Position numbers and translations under genes: made by a program. A model generated the notes under the pieces. That model was not told where the DNA came from. It worked only from the letters and a program-made list of their open reading frames with translations, and did no database searches. Shown here piece by piece: positions 17,096 through 26,187 of a DNA stretch of 64,000 bases. The DNA comes from Metallosphaera sedula DSM 5348 (GTDB lineage Archaea > Thermoproteota > Thermoprotei_A > Sulfolobales > Sulfolobaceae): the NCBI RefSeq assembly GCF_000016605.1, contig NC_009440.1, positions 1,896,001-1,960,000 on the forward strand. The letters are read 5' to 3'. Within the stretch, counting starts at the first letter, position 1; every line of letters begins with the position of its first letter.

Positions 17096-19200
17096 TCCTC
17101 ACGTTATCCAAGACTGAGATGGAGGTAGTGAGGAGGGTTCTCGGGAGGGAACCCAAGGAAGCTGAGTGGAAGCTTGTGGATGCACTTTGGTCGGAGCATT
17201 GTTCCTACAAGAGCTCGAAGGTATTCCTTAGGAGCTTGCCCAGTACAGGTCCCAACGTGATAATGAGCGTTGAGGACTGGCAGGACGCCGGTGCCGTGGA
17301 CGTGGGTGATGGTCTAGCCCTGGTCCTCAAGGTTGAGAGCCACAACCATCCCTCAGCCATAGATCCCTTCAACGGTGCAGCTACGGGAGTTGGGGGAATC
17401 CTAAGGGATATCATAAGTAAGGGAGCGAAACCCATAGCCCTCCTCGACATGATAAGGGTTGGCAAACTGGATGACAAGGGGAAGTGGCTACTCAAGAACA
17501 TAATCTCAGGGATAGGCTTTTACGGGAACAGCGTCGGGGTACCTGTAGTCGGAGGAGAGCTGTCCTTCGACGAAACGTATAACGATAATCCGCTCGTGGA
17601 CGTGGCCTGCGCAGGTATAGTGAGCAAAGACTCCATAGTCCCCAGCGTGGTTCGGGAGCCAGGTCTCAGGCTCGTGTTGGCAGGCTTCACTGGACTTGAC
17701 GGTCTAGGGGGAGCCTCGTTTGCCTCTAGGAAATTGAGCGGAATGGATGAGATAGGGGCAGTTCAGATAGCTGATCCCTTTGCGGGGAAGATAATCATTG
17801 ACGTAACCCTTGAGATCGCCAAGGAGGTTGAGGCAATAAAGGACCTCGGTGGTGGGGGACTAGCAGTTGCCGTTACTGAGATGGCCAACGGATTGGGGGC
17901 AGTGGTTAACCTGGAGAGGGTACCACTGAGGTTTGAGTACCTCTCGCCAGAGGACATCATAATATCCGAGACCCAGGAGAGAATGCTCTTTGCGGTGAAG
18001 CCCGAGAAAGTGGAGTCCGTGTGCGCCAAGTTCAGGGAGTACAACTACCCCTGTGAGGACATAGGCGAGATCACGGCCGAACCCAAGGTGAGGTTCCTGT
18101 ATAATGGTGAGCCTGTGGCGGAGCTACCCTCAGACCTTCTCCTATCTCCCCCACTCAATGTCTGGCCAGCTGAGAGGAAGCCGAGGAAAAGAGAGCCTGA
18201 AAGGGAAGTCGCCCTAGGCGAGGCACTGAGGGCAGTCCTCACACATCCTGACCTTGTGAGCAAGGAGTGGGCCTACTCCCAGTTCGATTACGAGGTGGGG
18301 ACGTCCACCGTGGTGAAGCCTGGACAGGGTGACAGCGCGGTTGTGGAGTTGCCCAATGGGAAATACCTGGCGCTTAAGGGGGATGCAAATCAGGACCTAT
18401 GTGCCGAGGACGCTTACGAGTGCGGTAAAGCCATAGTAGCAGAGGCCTACAGGAATCTGGCAACAGTTGGGGCGAGAGGAATAGCCCTTGTGGACCATCT
18501 GCAGTTTGGCGATCCAAGGAAGCCTCACGTCTATCAGGACTTCATTGACGCTGTGAGGGGAATATCGGAGGCTTCCAAGTTCTTCTCGATACCCGTTGTG
18601 GGCGGAAAGGTCTCGTTCCACAACGAGGATAAGAACGGTAATCCCATAAAGCCTACACCCCTGGTGGTGATGGCTGGGCTAGTTGAGGGCAAGCTGGCCA
18701 GAAATAGGGTAGAGGAAGGAGATCTAGTGCTAATTGGGGAGACTAGGAACGAGCTGGCTGGAACCCTTTTCTCCAGGATATTTGGAGGAGGAGGCGAGGT
18801 GGCCAAAACCAGATTAATGGAGGACCTAATAGCGTCGAACCTGGTAATAAAGGGAATAAACGAGGGTAAGATAACTTGGAACAAGGATGTCTCCAAGGGC
18901 GGTCTAGCCGGAGCACTTCTCCCAATCCTAGCTAAGGGATTCTCCGTGAGGATCTCCTCCTCCCAGGTAATCGGTACCTCAAATCTCCTGGGCAAGATGT
19001 TCTCGGAGAGCGGTGGAAGGTTTCTAGTCCTCACCAGTGATCCGCAGTGGTTCATGTACCAGGCTGGCAGGATGGGAATACAGGCGTTGGCCATAGGGAA
19101 GGTGACCAAGGATGGGAGCAAGCTCGTTCTAGATTACGAGACCTTTCCCATGGACTCTATCGTGGAGAACTACTACTCCTTTCTGGAGGGATCGCTATGA
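17092..19200 (+). CDS. purL: FGAM synthase large subunit PurL
   Basis: PurL converts FGAR to FGAM with ATP and ammonia. The 702-residue length is right for the small archaeal and Gram-positive PurL, which works with separate PurS and PurQ. Visible motifs include WSEHCSYKSSK at the N-terminus, VESHNHPSAIDPF with GAATGVGG, and the duplicated AIRS-type halves with GGGLAVAVTEM and KGGLAGALL. Junctions with purQ and purF are ATGA overlaps. Confidence 0.97.
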   Translation: MILTLSKTEMEVVRRVLGREPKEAEWKLVDALWSEHCSYKSSKVFLRSLPSTGPNVIMSVEDWQDAGAVDVGDGLALVLKVESHNHPSAIDPFNGAATGVGGILRDIISKGAKPIALLDMIRVGKLDDKGKWLLKNIISGIGFYGNSVGVPVVGGELSFDETYNDNPLVDVACAGIVSKDSIVPSVVREPGLRLVLAGFTGLDGLGGASFASRKLSGMDEIGAVQIADPFAGKIIIDVTLEIAKEVEAIKDLGGGGLAVAVTEMANGLGAVVNLERVPLRFEYLSPEDIIISETQERMLFAVKPEKVESVCAKFREYNYPCEDIGEITAEPKVRFLYNGEPVAELPSDLLLSPPLNVWPAERKPRKREPEREVALGEALRAVLTHPDLVSKEWAYSQFDYEVGTSTVVKPGQGDSAVVELPNGKYLALKGDANQDLCAEDAYECGKAIVAEAYRNLATVGARGIALVDHLQFGDPRKPHVYQDFIDAVRGISEASKFFSIPVVGGKVSFHNEDKNGNPIKPTPLVVMAGLVEGKLARNRVEEGDLVLIGETRNELAGTLFSRIFGGGGEVAKTRLMEDLIASNLVIKGINEGKITWNKDVSKGGLAGALLPILAKGFSVRISSSQVIGTSNLLGKMFSESGGRFLVLTSDPQWFMYQAGRMGIQALAIGKVTKDGSKLVLDYETFPMDSIVENYYSFLEGSL

Positions 19201-20537
19201 ACGCAAGGGAACACTGTGGAGTTTTCGGGGTTGTCGGGCCTGACTCCACGAAGCTTACCTTTGAAGGACTAAAGCTCCTCCAACATAGGGGTCAGGAATC
19301 CGCAGGGATTTCCTGGATAGATGGGGACAGGATACAAACTAGGAAGGGCCTTGGTCTTGTGGGTGAGGCCCTAGATCCCAAGGAGATAGGGGAGTCGCTC
19401 TTTTCCATAGGCCACGTGAGGTACTCAACCACAGGCTCCACTACCCTACAGGAGGCTCAGCCCCTCGACGACGGCTTCATTGCTGTTTCCTTTAACGGTA
19501 CCATAACCAACCACTTCCAGAACGGAGACTTTTCCACTGACACCGAGTTTATCTTGTCCTTCCTTAGGAACCAGCTGTCTCAAGGGAGAAGCCTGGAGAG
19601 CTCCGCGAGGGCATTCATGGATGTGGCCGATGGAGCCTTCTCCCTCCTGGTTCTCTCCTCCAAGGGCGAAATTTTGGCAATGCGGGATCCGCGTGGCTTC
19701 AGACCTCTCGTTATAGGCGAAATAGGGGATAACAAGGTGGTCTCCTCTGAGGACTCAGCAATCAAGCAGTTGGGTGGAAGGGTCATCGGTTTCGTTCACC
19801 CAGGGGAGATAATTAAGATAACCAGGGATACAGTGGTCAGGGAGAGGGTCTCCTCCCTTCCGACGACTACGTGCGCCTTTGAATACATTTATTTCTCTAG
19901 AGCCGATTCAGAGATAGACGGAATCTCGGTCTATGCATCCAGAATTAAGTTAGGGGAGTTGCTGGCTAGAAATCACCCAGCCAACGGAGATGTGGTAGTG
20001 CCTGTGCCAGACTCGTCCAGGCCCATAGCCCTGGGCTTCTCTAGGACCAGCGGTATACCCCTAGAGGAGGCACTGGTAAGGACCATCTCTTCAAAGAGGT
20101 CCTTCATCATGCCTTCCGACGAGAAAAGGAACGAGGTGCTTAAGGAGAAGTTCGGCATTGTGGAGTGGGCCGTCAGGGGAAAGAGGGTTGTACTCGTTGA
20201 CGATTCCATAGTCCGCGGGAATACCATGAAGAGGATAGTGAACTCGCTTAGAAGCGCGGGAGCGAGGGAGGTTCACATTAGAATTGGATCCCCCATGATT
20301 AGGTTTCCCTGTTACATGGGAATCGACTTCCCTAGAAGATCTGAGCTTGTGGCAAACATAGGAGATGAGAGGGCCATAGCCCGTGAGCTTAACGCGGATA
20401 GCGTCGAGTACCTTTCTGTGGAGGAAATGGTTCAGGCCATAGGCAGAACTACCCTATGTAAGGCCTGTTTCACAGGGGAGTATCCCCTCAAGGGGAAATA
20501 TGACCTCTCCGCTCTGGAGAGCGTTTTCGCAAGGTGA
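19197..20537 (+). CDS. purF: Amidophosphoribosyltransferase (glutamine PRPP amidotransferase)
   Basis: PurF makes phosphoribosylamine from PRPP and glutamine, the first committed purine step. I place the start at the ATG overlapping the purL stop, which gives 446 residues. The Ntn nucleophile is Cys7, preceded by a six-residue propeptide that would be removed. Other glutaminase residues are present (Arg75 in HVRYSTTG, FNGTITN). The PRPP loop is VVLVDDSIVRGNT. Four Cys (TTCAFEY, FPCYMG, LCKAC) fit the 4Fe-4S site of Bacillus-type PurF. A longer reading frame begins inside purL at 19047 but has no support. Confidence 0.96.
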   Translation: MNAREHCGVFGVVGPDSTKLTFEGLKLLQHRGQESAGISWIDGDRIQTRKGLGLVGEALDPKEIGESLFSIGHVRYSTTGSTTLQEAQPLDDGFIAVSFNGTITNHFQNGDFSTDTEFILSFLRNQLSQGRSLESSARAFMDVADGAFSLLVLSSKGEILAMRDPRGFRPLVIGEIGDNKVVSSEDSAIKQLGGRVIGFVHPGEIIKITRDTVVRERVSSLPTTTCAFEYIYFSRADSEIDGISVYASRIKLGELLARNHPANGDVVVPVPDSSRPIALGFSRTSGIPLEEALVRTISSKRSFIMPSDEKRNEVLKEKFGIVEWAVRGKRVVLVDDSIVRGNTMKRIVNSLRSAGAREVHIRIGSPMIRFPCYMGIDFPRRSELVANIGDERAIARELNADSVEYLSVEEMVQAIGRTTLCKACFTGEYPLKGKYDLSALESVFAR

Positions 20538-20541
20538 TAAA

Positions 20542-21747
20542 ATGGCAGGAATAGTAGGTCTCCTAGCCTTCGATAAGGTATGGAACGTGTCCAAGTTCCT
20601 ATACTACTCCATGGTTGGGCTCCAACACAGGGGCTACGCCTCAAGCGGAGTGGTAATGCTAAATCAAGACATGAGATCAGTGGTGAAGGATGTATCCCCA
20701 GAGGACCTAGAGTTTCAGCTGGAAGGATGGGCAGGGATAGGATATACGGGGTCAAGGAGGGGTTACCCCATTCACAACGACGAGGTTGCCATCGCAGTGG
20801 ACGGAGTTCTGAGGGACCCAGAGAGCTTCCTTAAGGCTTTCACGAAGGACAGGGAGAAGGCACTTGAGGAGGCAAGGGGGGCGTTCTCCCTTGTTGCCAT
20901 GACCAGAGACGGTGAGATCGTGGGATATAGGGATGAGACCGGTGTTAGACCACTGAGCCTGGGAGGTTTCGGGTTCGATATGGGCATAATTGCGTCGGAG
21001 CCAGTGGCAATGTCGGTGATAGGGGGCGATTTCAGGCGAGAAATACAGCCTGGTGAGATGGTAACCATTTCGAGCCTCAACGTTAAATCAAGGCAGATCA
21101 AGGAACCGAGGAAGGCTTACTGCTCCATTGAATACGTTTACCAAGCGAGGATAGATAGCCAAGTTAACGAGAATAGCGTGTATGAGACAAGGGTGAGAAT
21201 CGGGGAACAACTGGCAGAGGAGAAACCCATCAAGGCCGACACTGTAATAGGGGTTCCAGACACTGCACTCCCCTTTGCCGTGGGATACTCCAGGAAACTT
21301 GGTCTTCAACTAGACCTGGGCTTCACAAGGACTGGTAGCCCCATAAGGACCATGTTGGCCTCGGATAGTTTCCTCAAGATAGTGGGAGTACAACTGAAGC
21401 TGAACCCGATCAAGGGGGCGGTCTTTGGGAAGAGGGTCGTCCTCATAGATGACTCTATGGTCACGGGCACCACGCTGAAAAACACCATAATGAGCCTCAG
21501 AAGGCTTGGAGCCAAGGAGGTCCACGTTCTCATAGGCAGTCCCAAGCTCATCTCGGCTTGCCCCTACGGTATAGAGGTCCCAGAGGACAAGGAGCTTATA
21601 GCAGCAAATCTCTCAGAGGAGGAGATAGCAAAGGTTTTAGGGGCTGACTCGATTCACTGGTTATCCCTTGAGGGGCTATTTAAGGCAATATCTAGATCCA
21701 CCCTGTGTACTGGGTGCATGACAAAGAAGTATCCGAAGGTGATCTGA
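20542..21747 (+). CDS. PurF paralogue without glutaminase active site
   Basis: This 401-residue protein is a full-length PurF relative directly after purF. I start it at the ATG 4 nt after the purF stop. It begins MAGIVG where active enzymes have MCGIVG, so the catalytic N-terminal Cys is Ala2. The glutamine-binding Arg motif (HVRYSTTG in PurF) is replaced by GYTGSRRG, and FNG by VDG. The whole glutaminase site is therefore lost. In contrast the PRPP loop VVLIDDSMVTGTT and all four cluster Cys (AYCSIEY, SACPYG, LCTGC) are kept. It may use free ammonia, act as a regulatory partner of PurF or have a new phosphoribosyl role; none of these is shown. Two purF genes are known in Sulfolobus. Confidence 0.9.
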   Translation: MAGIVGLLAFDKVWNVSKFLYYSMVGLQHRGYASSGVVMLNQDMRSVVKDVSPEDLEFQLEGWAGIGYTGSRRGYPIHNDEVAIAVDGVLRDPESFLKAFTKDREKALEEARGAFSLVAMTRDGEIVGYRDETGVRPLSLGGFGFDMGIIASEPVAMSVIGGDFRREIQPGEMVTISSLNVKSRQIKEPRKAYCSIEYVYQARIDSQVNENSVYETRVRIGEQLAEEKPIKADTVIGVPDTALPFAVGYSRKLGLQLDLGFTRTGSPIRTMLASDSFLKIVGVQLKLNPIKGAVFGKRVVLIDDSMVTGTTLKNTIMSLRRLGAKEVHVLIGSPKLISACPYGIEVPEDKELIAANLSEEEIAKVLGADSIHWLSLEGLFKAISRSTLCTGCMTKKYPKVI

Positions 21748-23181
21748 ATGAAGGTTCTACTTGTGGGAGACGGAGCCAGGGAACACGCGATGGCAGAGGC
21801 CCTAGCCAACTCTCCGCAGGGGTATAGGGTGTACGCCCTATCCTCCTACGTGAACCCAGGGATCAGGGAGGCCGTGAACAGGACTGGTGGAAAGTACGTT
21901 CAAGGCAACATAAACTCAAGGGAGGACGTAGCTAAGGCCATTCGCGAGTTCAACCCTGACTTTGGAGTGGTCGGGCCAGAGGATCCACTCTTCCACGGAA
22001 TAGCTGACGAGTTTAGGAGGAATGGAATACCAGTTGTAGGCCCCAACAGGGCAGGGGCTGAGATAGAGCGGTCCAAGGTGTGGATGAGACAACTCATGTG
22101 GAAGTACAAGATAGATGGTAGGTTGAGGTTTAGGAGCTTCACCAGTCTCGAGGAGGCCTCACGGTTCATTGTGGAATACGGTGGATCAGTTGCCGTAAAG
22201 CCTGCAGAACAGGTTGGAGGAAAGGGAGTTAAAGTAGTTGCGGATATTCAGGCTTATCTCTCTAACGAGAAGAGGAGGGCATTAAGCAAGAGTGTGGATG
22301 AGATAGGCTCCCTCGTTAAGAACGAGGTTAAGATTATTATTGAAGAGAAAGTGGACGGACCAGAGTACACCCTCCACGTTCTCACTGACGGACATACCTT
22401 TCTACCGCTCCCGCTGGCACAGGATTACAAACACGCGTACCAAGACGGAATAGGCCCCGAGACTGGCGGTATGGGATCAGTGTCAGGTCCAGGGAGACTC
22501 CTTCCCTTCATTACCGAGGAAGAGTACGAGAAAACGCTCAAGATAGTTCAGGACACGGCAAGGGCCATTCGCGAGGAGACTGGGGAGCCCTACAGGGGAT
22601 TCATCTCCGGGCAGATGATGCTCACAGAGTTATGGGGACCAACCGTGATAGAGTTCTACTCCAGGATGGGAGATCCAGAGACCTCTGCGATCATACCCAG
22701 GATATCCTCAGACTTCGGTTACTTACTACAGTTAACTGCTGAGGAAAAGCTGTCCCAGGCTAAGCTTGAGGTGAGGGAGGACCCCACGGTGGTGAGAGCT
22801 ATCGCCCCCCTTGGCTATCCACTGAGAAGGGAAATGGCCACTGGGAAGGAGATTTTCCTCGACGTTAACTCCATGAGGGAGAAGGGATGTCTAGTGTACT
22901 TCGGCTCCGTGTCATATGAAGGTGGGAAACTGATCACGAGGGGATCTAGGGCACTGGAGCTCGTGGCCTTCGGGGACTTTGAGGAGGCCTCCAGGAAGCT
23001 GGACACATGCACCAAGATGATTTCAGCCAACACCGAGCTGGTGTATAGAACTGATATTGGCAGAACCCTTGGGGAGCAGGCCGAGAAGGCGGAGATCGTG
23101 AGATACTCCTACCAGAACAGGATTAGGAGGAACTCCCTGGGCGTATCAGCGGACTGGGCACCAAATGGTGGTTTATGGTGA
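21748..23181 (+). CDS. purD: Phosphoribosylamine-glycine ligase (GAR synthetase)
   Basis: PurD joins glycine to phosphoribosylamine with ATP. The 477-residue ATP-grasp protein begins with the KVLLVGDGAREHAMAEAL motif and shows VVGPEDPLF, the AVKPAEQVGGKGVKV grasp loop, DYKHAYQDG with GPETGGMGSVS, and EFYSRMGDPET near the metal site. It is about 40-50 residues longer than bacterial PurD, partly from an insertion around residues 165-195 and a C-terminal tail. It abuts the PurF paralogue and overlaps purM by 7 nt. Confidence 0.95.
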   Translation: MKVLLVGDGAREHAMAEALANSPQGYRVYALSSYVNPGIREAVNRTGGKYVQGNINSREDVAKAIREFNPDFGVVGPEDPLFHGIADEFRRNGIPVVGPNRAGAEIERSKVWMRQLMWKYKIDGRLRFRSFTSLEEASRFIVEYGGSVAVKPAEQVGGKGVKVVADIQAYLSNEKRRALSKSVDEIGSLVKNEVKIIIEEKVDGPEYTLHVLTDGHTFLPLPLAQDYKHAYQDGIGPETGGMGSVSGPGRLLPFITEEEYEKTLKIVQDTARAIREETGEPYRGFISGQMMLTELWGPTVIEFYSRMGDPETSAIIPRISSDFGYLLQLTAEEKLSQAKLEVREDPTVVRAIAPLGYPLRREMATGKEIFLDVNSMREKGCLVYFGSVSYEGGKLITRGSRALELVAFGDFEEASRKLDTCTKMISANTELVYRTDIGRTLGEQAEKAEIVRYSYQNRIRRNSLGVSADWAPNGGLW

Positions 23182-24146
23182 GTGAGTACAAGGATGCCGG
23201 GGTTGACCTAAATAAGTTGAAGGAGATACACAGGGATATAGCTTCCGCGATCTCCTCAACGTACAGGAGAACTGTGCTGGGGGCAGGGCACTACTCTGGT
23301 GTTGTGGAGATAAACGGGTTGAAACTCGCAATTCACGTGGATGGGGTTGGCACCAAGGTTATCCTTGCCAAAAGGGCCAGAAAATATCGGAGCGTCGGGA
23401 TAGATTGTGTTGCCATGAACGTGAACGATCTCATTAGCATAGGTGCTAAGCCCATTGCCCTAGTGGACTACATTGCCATGGACCAGCCATCCGAAGAGGT
23501 GATATCAGAGATAGTCCAGGGACTGGTGCAGGGAGCCAAGGAGTCTGACACTGAGATAGTGGGAGGAGAGACGGCAGCGATGAAGGATGTGGTGAACGGC
23601 TTCGATCTGTCCTGTACCGCGCTGGGCGTTGTGGATAAACTGAAGACTGGGGAAGAGGTTTCTCCCGGGGACGTGATTATTGGGCTAGCTAGTAACGGAG
23701 TTCACGCCAATGGCTACTCCTTGGTCAGGAAGCTCCTTGATGAGGGGAAGCTATCGTGGAAGGATTGGGAGGAGGAGCTCCTGAAACCCACCAGGATCTA
23801 CGTTAAGCCTGTCCTCGAGGTTCTGGAACTCATCAAGGCAGCTGGACACATCACGGGGGGTTCCTTCAGTAAGCTCAGGAGGATAACCAACTACTCACTG
23901 GAGTTGACCCTCCCAGATCCACCCCTGATCTTCAAGACCATTGAACAAGCTGGTATTTCGCACGAGGAAATGCACAGGGTCTTCAACATGGGTATTGGCA
24001 TGGTAGTCTTTGTGGATAGAACCAACGCCGAGGATGTTCTTAGGAAATTAAACCCCTATGTCCCATCACAGATTATTGGCGAGGTTAAGGACAACGTTGG
24101 TCAGATCAAAATTACCACGTATAAGTCCCAGGTTCTTTATTTATAG
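23175..24146 (+). CDS. purM: Phosphoribosylformylglycinamidine cyclo-ligase (AIR synthase)
   Basis: PurM closes the imidazole ring of AIR. The 323-residue protein shows YKDAGVDL, the HVDGVGTKV metal loop, DCVAMNVNDLISIGAKP, EIVGGETAAM and GLASNGVHANGYSLVR, all standard PurM motifs, and HITGGSF in the C-terminal half. It is the last gene of the purine operon. No purB, purE, purH or purN gene occurs in the window, so later steps are encoded elsewhere. Confidence 0.96.
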   Translation: MVSEYKDAGVDLNKLKEIHRDIASAISSTYRRTVLGAGHYSGVVEINGLKLAIHVDGVGTKVILAKRARKYRSVGIDCVAMNVNDLISIGAKPIALVDYIAMDQPSEEVISEIVQGLVQGAKESDTEIVGGETAAMKDVVNGFDLSCTALGVVDKLKTGEEVSPGDVIIGLASNGVHANGYSLVRKLLDEGKLSWKDWEEELLKPTRIYVKPVLEVLELIKAAGHITGGSFSKLRRITNYSLELTLPDPPLIFKTIEQAGISHEEMHRVFNMGIGMVVFVDRTNAEDVLRKLNPYVPSQIIGEVKDNVGQIKITTYKSQVLYL

Positions 24147-24202
24147 AATTTTATCAATCCCTTTTAAACTCTGAATGTTAAAGCAGTTTCTAGTGGCTAA
24201 GT

Positions 24203-24649
24203 ATGAAGCCAGTTGATATAAAATCTCTCGTAAATTATGTCTCTTTGAAGATACTAGGAGGAGGCGACTATCTACTAAACGCCTTAGAGGAATATCTAGT
24301 GAAAGGTGAAGGGCCGGCCATCGTTGCCCACAAGTACAACATCTCAAAGCATCAGCTTAGAGGATACGCTCAACGCATCATTGAGAAGAGCGGTAGTGAG
24401 ATCAGGGCGAAGAAGGTTATTCCGATCCTCCAGTATCTTGCTGAGGGTATTGAGCCCATTGTGGAAAGAAACGACAATGGGGTCTACACTTGCAAACTCT
24501 GCAACACCGTGGTTGCAAGGGAGGACACGGAGGAACACGTCAGGAAGTACCACAAGGACCAGCTTTCATTGGCTATCAAGAAAATGATGGAGAGACTAGA
24601 GGAATATAAGGCAAAGAGGGAGAAGGCCCTCGTGGTCACCGCCTCATAA
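24203..24649 (+). CDS. HTH plus C2H2 zinc-finger protein
   Basis: The 148-residue protein has a helical N-terminal half with a HTH-like stretch (about 40-60, AHKYNISKHQLRGYAQRII) and a single C2H2-type finger with Cys97, Cys100, His112 and His117 (C-x2-C-x11-H-x4-H). A basic-acidic helix follows to the C-terminus. C2H2 fingers are rare in archaea but occur in Sulfolobales and their viruses. It is likely to bind DNA or RNA. It stands 56 nt after purM on the same strand, but a CCTTTTAAACTC stretch in the gap could be its own promoter. Target unknown. Confidence 0.75.
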   Translation: MKPVDIKSLVNYVSLKILGGGDYLLNALEEYLVKGEGPAIVAHKYNISKHQLRGYAQRIIEKSGSEIRAKKVIPILQYLAEGIEPIVERNDNGVYTCKLCNTVVAREDTEEHVRKYHKDQLSLAIKKMMERLEEYKAKREKALVVTAS

Positions 24650-24726
24650 AGTTAATGTTTCTCGAGTTTACTCCACGATTTAGGTAGGCAAAGTTTTTAT
24701 GTAAAGCCTGCTAGTATTACCTTGCC

Positions 24727-24918
24727 ATGGACAAAAAAACTGTAAGTTTCAGGATCAAGTATGAAATACTAGATGAGATAACTAGACTAATGCCAGAGAC
24801 CGGTGCTAAAAACATGTCCGAGTTCGTGATCAATGCGCTGATGGAATGCCTCAACGACGAAGAATGCATGAAAAGTTTCGATGAGAAAATGCTGAAACAA
24901 GGATTCTCGCAATTCTAA
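24727..24918 (+). CDS. Ribbon-helix-helix small protein
   Basis: The 63-residue protein starts with a beta-strand KKTVSFRIKYEI followed by two helices (ILDEITRLMPE and MSEFVINALMECL), the CopG/Arc ribbon-helix-helix plan. The strand residues Ser7, Arg9 and Lys11 are placed to contact DNA. A TATA-like GTTTTTATGT lies at 24693-24702, about 29 nt before the ATG, so it has its own leaderless transcript. It precedes argG by about 90 nt on the same strand and might control the arginine genes; that is only positional. Confidence 0.75.
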   Translation: MDKKTVSFRIKYEILDEITRLMPETGAKNMSEFVINALMECLNDEECMKSFDEKMLKQGFSQF

Positions 24919-24978
24919 TTGAAGGAATCCTTCAACTTTATCTTTATAAAGAATTACGTTATTTTCATTATCCCCATA

Positions 24979-24988
24979 GCTTATAACT
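24979..24988 (+). promoter_or_regulatory. TATA-like box of the arg-car operon
   Basis: GCTTATAACT is centred about 28 nt before the argG ATG at 25012. The upstream reading frame that would extend ArgG by 31 residues crosses this element, which supports the internal ATG as the real start. A second TATA-like TTTATAAAG at about 24943-24951 is further away. Confidence 0.5.
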
Positions 24989-25011
24989 CAGAGATCTTCG
25001 TAAGAGTGAAA

Positions 25012-26187
25012 ATGAAAATAGTCCTAGCCTATTCAGGAGGTTTAGATACAACTGTTGCGATAAAGTGGTTAAGTGAGACCTTTCACGCCGAAGTGATAAG
25101 CGTAAGCGTCGATGTAGGACAGAAGGACGACTTTAAGAAAATTGAGGAAAGAGCGTACAAGGCTGGAAGTGCTAAGCATTACCTAGTGGATGCCAAGAGG
25201 GAGTTTGCTGAAAACTTCGCTCTGAAGGACATTAAGATGAACGGCCTTTATGAGGAGGTGTACCCGCTTGCCACTGCGCTCGCGAGACCACTCATAGCCG
25301 AGAAGGTCGCTGAGGTTGCGAAAAAGGAAGGCACAGAATATGTTGCGCACGGGTCTACATCCAAGGGGAATGACCAGGTTAGGTTTGACCTGGCCCTTAA
25401 GACAGCGTTAGATAACGTCAAGATAATAGCTCCAGCCAGGATCTGGAAGATGACAAGGGAGGATGAAATAGCCTACGCCAGGGAAAGGGGAATTCCCATA
25501 AAGACCGAGAGCAGTAAGTACAGTATTGATGAAAACCTTTGGGGGAGAAGCATAGAGGGGGACATAATCTCGGATCCCGCGTCAGAGGTTCCAGAGGACG
25601 CATTTGAGTGGACTGCTGTGAGGAAACAAGACAAACTGAAGTTGAGCGTGGAGTTCGAGAAAGGAGTTCCCGTTAGAGTTAACGGCGAGAAGCTTGATCC
25701 GGTTAAGCTCATTTCCCTGTTGAACGAGGAGGTAGGATCCAGGGGATTCGGAAGGGTAGAACACCTTGAGAACAGGGTAGTTGGTTTCAAGTCAAGGGAG
25801 GTGTATGAGGCACCCGCAGCTCTAGCCCTCATAGCGGCGCATAAGGATCTGGAAAAAACTGTCCTCACTCCCTTGGAGCTCAGGTTCAAGAGACACCTTG
25901 ACTCCTTGTGGTCTGATCTAGTGTACCAGGGACTCTGGTATGAACCGCTGAGGAATACCCTTGAGCTCGCAGGAGATGAGATAAACAAGTGGGTCTCCGG
26001 AGAGGTTAAGCTAGAAGTGGACCTGAAGAGTCTCAGGGTAGTGGGTAGGACCTCTCCTTACTCGCCATACTCAGAAAAAATATCCTCCTACAACAAGGGA
26101 TGGTATCCCTCGGATGAGGAGGCCAGAGGGTTCATTGAGATCTGGGGAATGCACTCCCTACTAACAAGGAAGGCGAGGTATGGCTAA
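25012..26187 (+). CDS. argG: Argininosuccinate synthase
   Basis: ArgG joins citrulline and aspartate with ATP. The chosen ATG gives 391 residues and puts the ATP pyrophosphatase loop AYSGGLDTT at residues 6-14, as in other ArgG proteins. GSTSKGNDQVRFD and SKYSIDENLWGRS are further signature motifs. A longer in-frame start at 24919 would add a hydrophobic, unrelated 31-residue extension and is rejected. The stop overlaps the argH ATG by one base (TAATG). Confidence 0.96.
   Translation: MKIVLAYSGGLDTTVAIKWLSETFHAEVISVSVDVGQKDDFKKIEERAYKAGSAKHYLVDAKREFAENFALKDIKMNGLYEEVYPLATALARPLIAEKVAEVAKKEGTEYVAHGSTSKGNDQVRFDLALKTALDNVKIIAPARIWKMTREDEIAYARERGIPIKTESSKYSIDENLWGRSIEGDIISDPASEVPEDAFEWTAVRKQDKLKLSVEFEKGVPVRVNGEKLDPVKLISLLNEEVGSRGFGRVEHLENRVVGFKSREVYEAPAALALIAAHKDLEKTVLTPLELRFKRHLDSLWSDLVYQGLWYEPLRNTLELAGDEINKWVSGEVKLEVDLKSLRVVGRTSPYSPYSEKISSYNKGWYPSDEEARGFIEIWGMHSLLTRKARYG

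Noticed and set aside
18534..19121. 195-codon antisense frame over purL
   Set aside because: It lacks any family motif, has the composition of a reverse-strand shadow and overlaps a certain gene.
19047..19196. In-frame N-terminal extension of PurF
   Set aside because: It lies inside purL, has no family similarity and would bury the propeptide and catalytic Cys that must be near the N-terminus.
24919..25011. N-terminal extension of ArgG
   Set aside because: It crosses a good TATA-like element and ArgG proteins start at the ATP loop.
25473..25988. 171-codon antisense frame over argG
   Set aside because: Low-complexity shadow of a certain gene.
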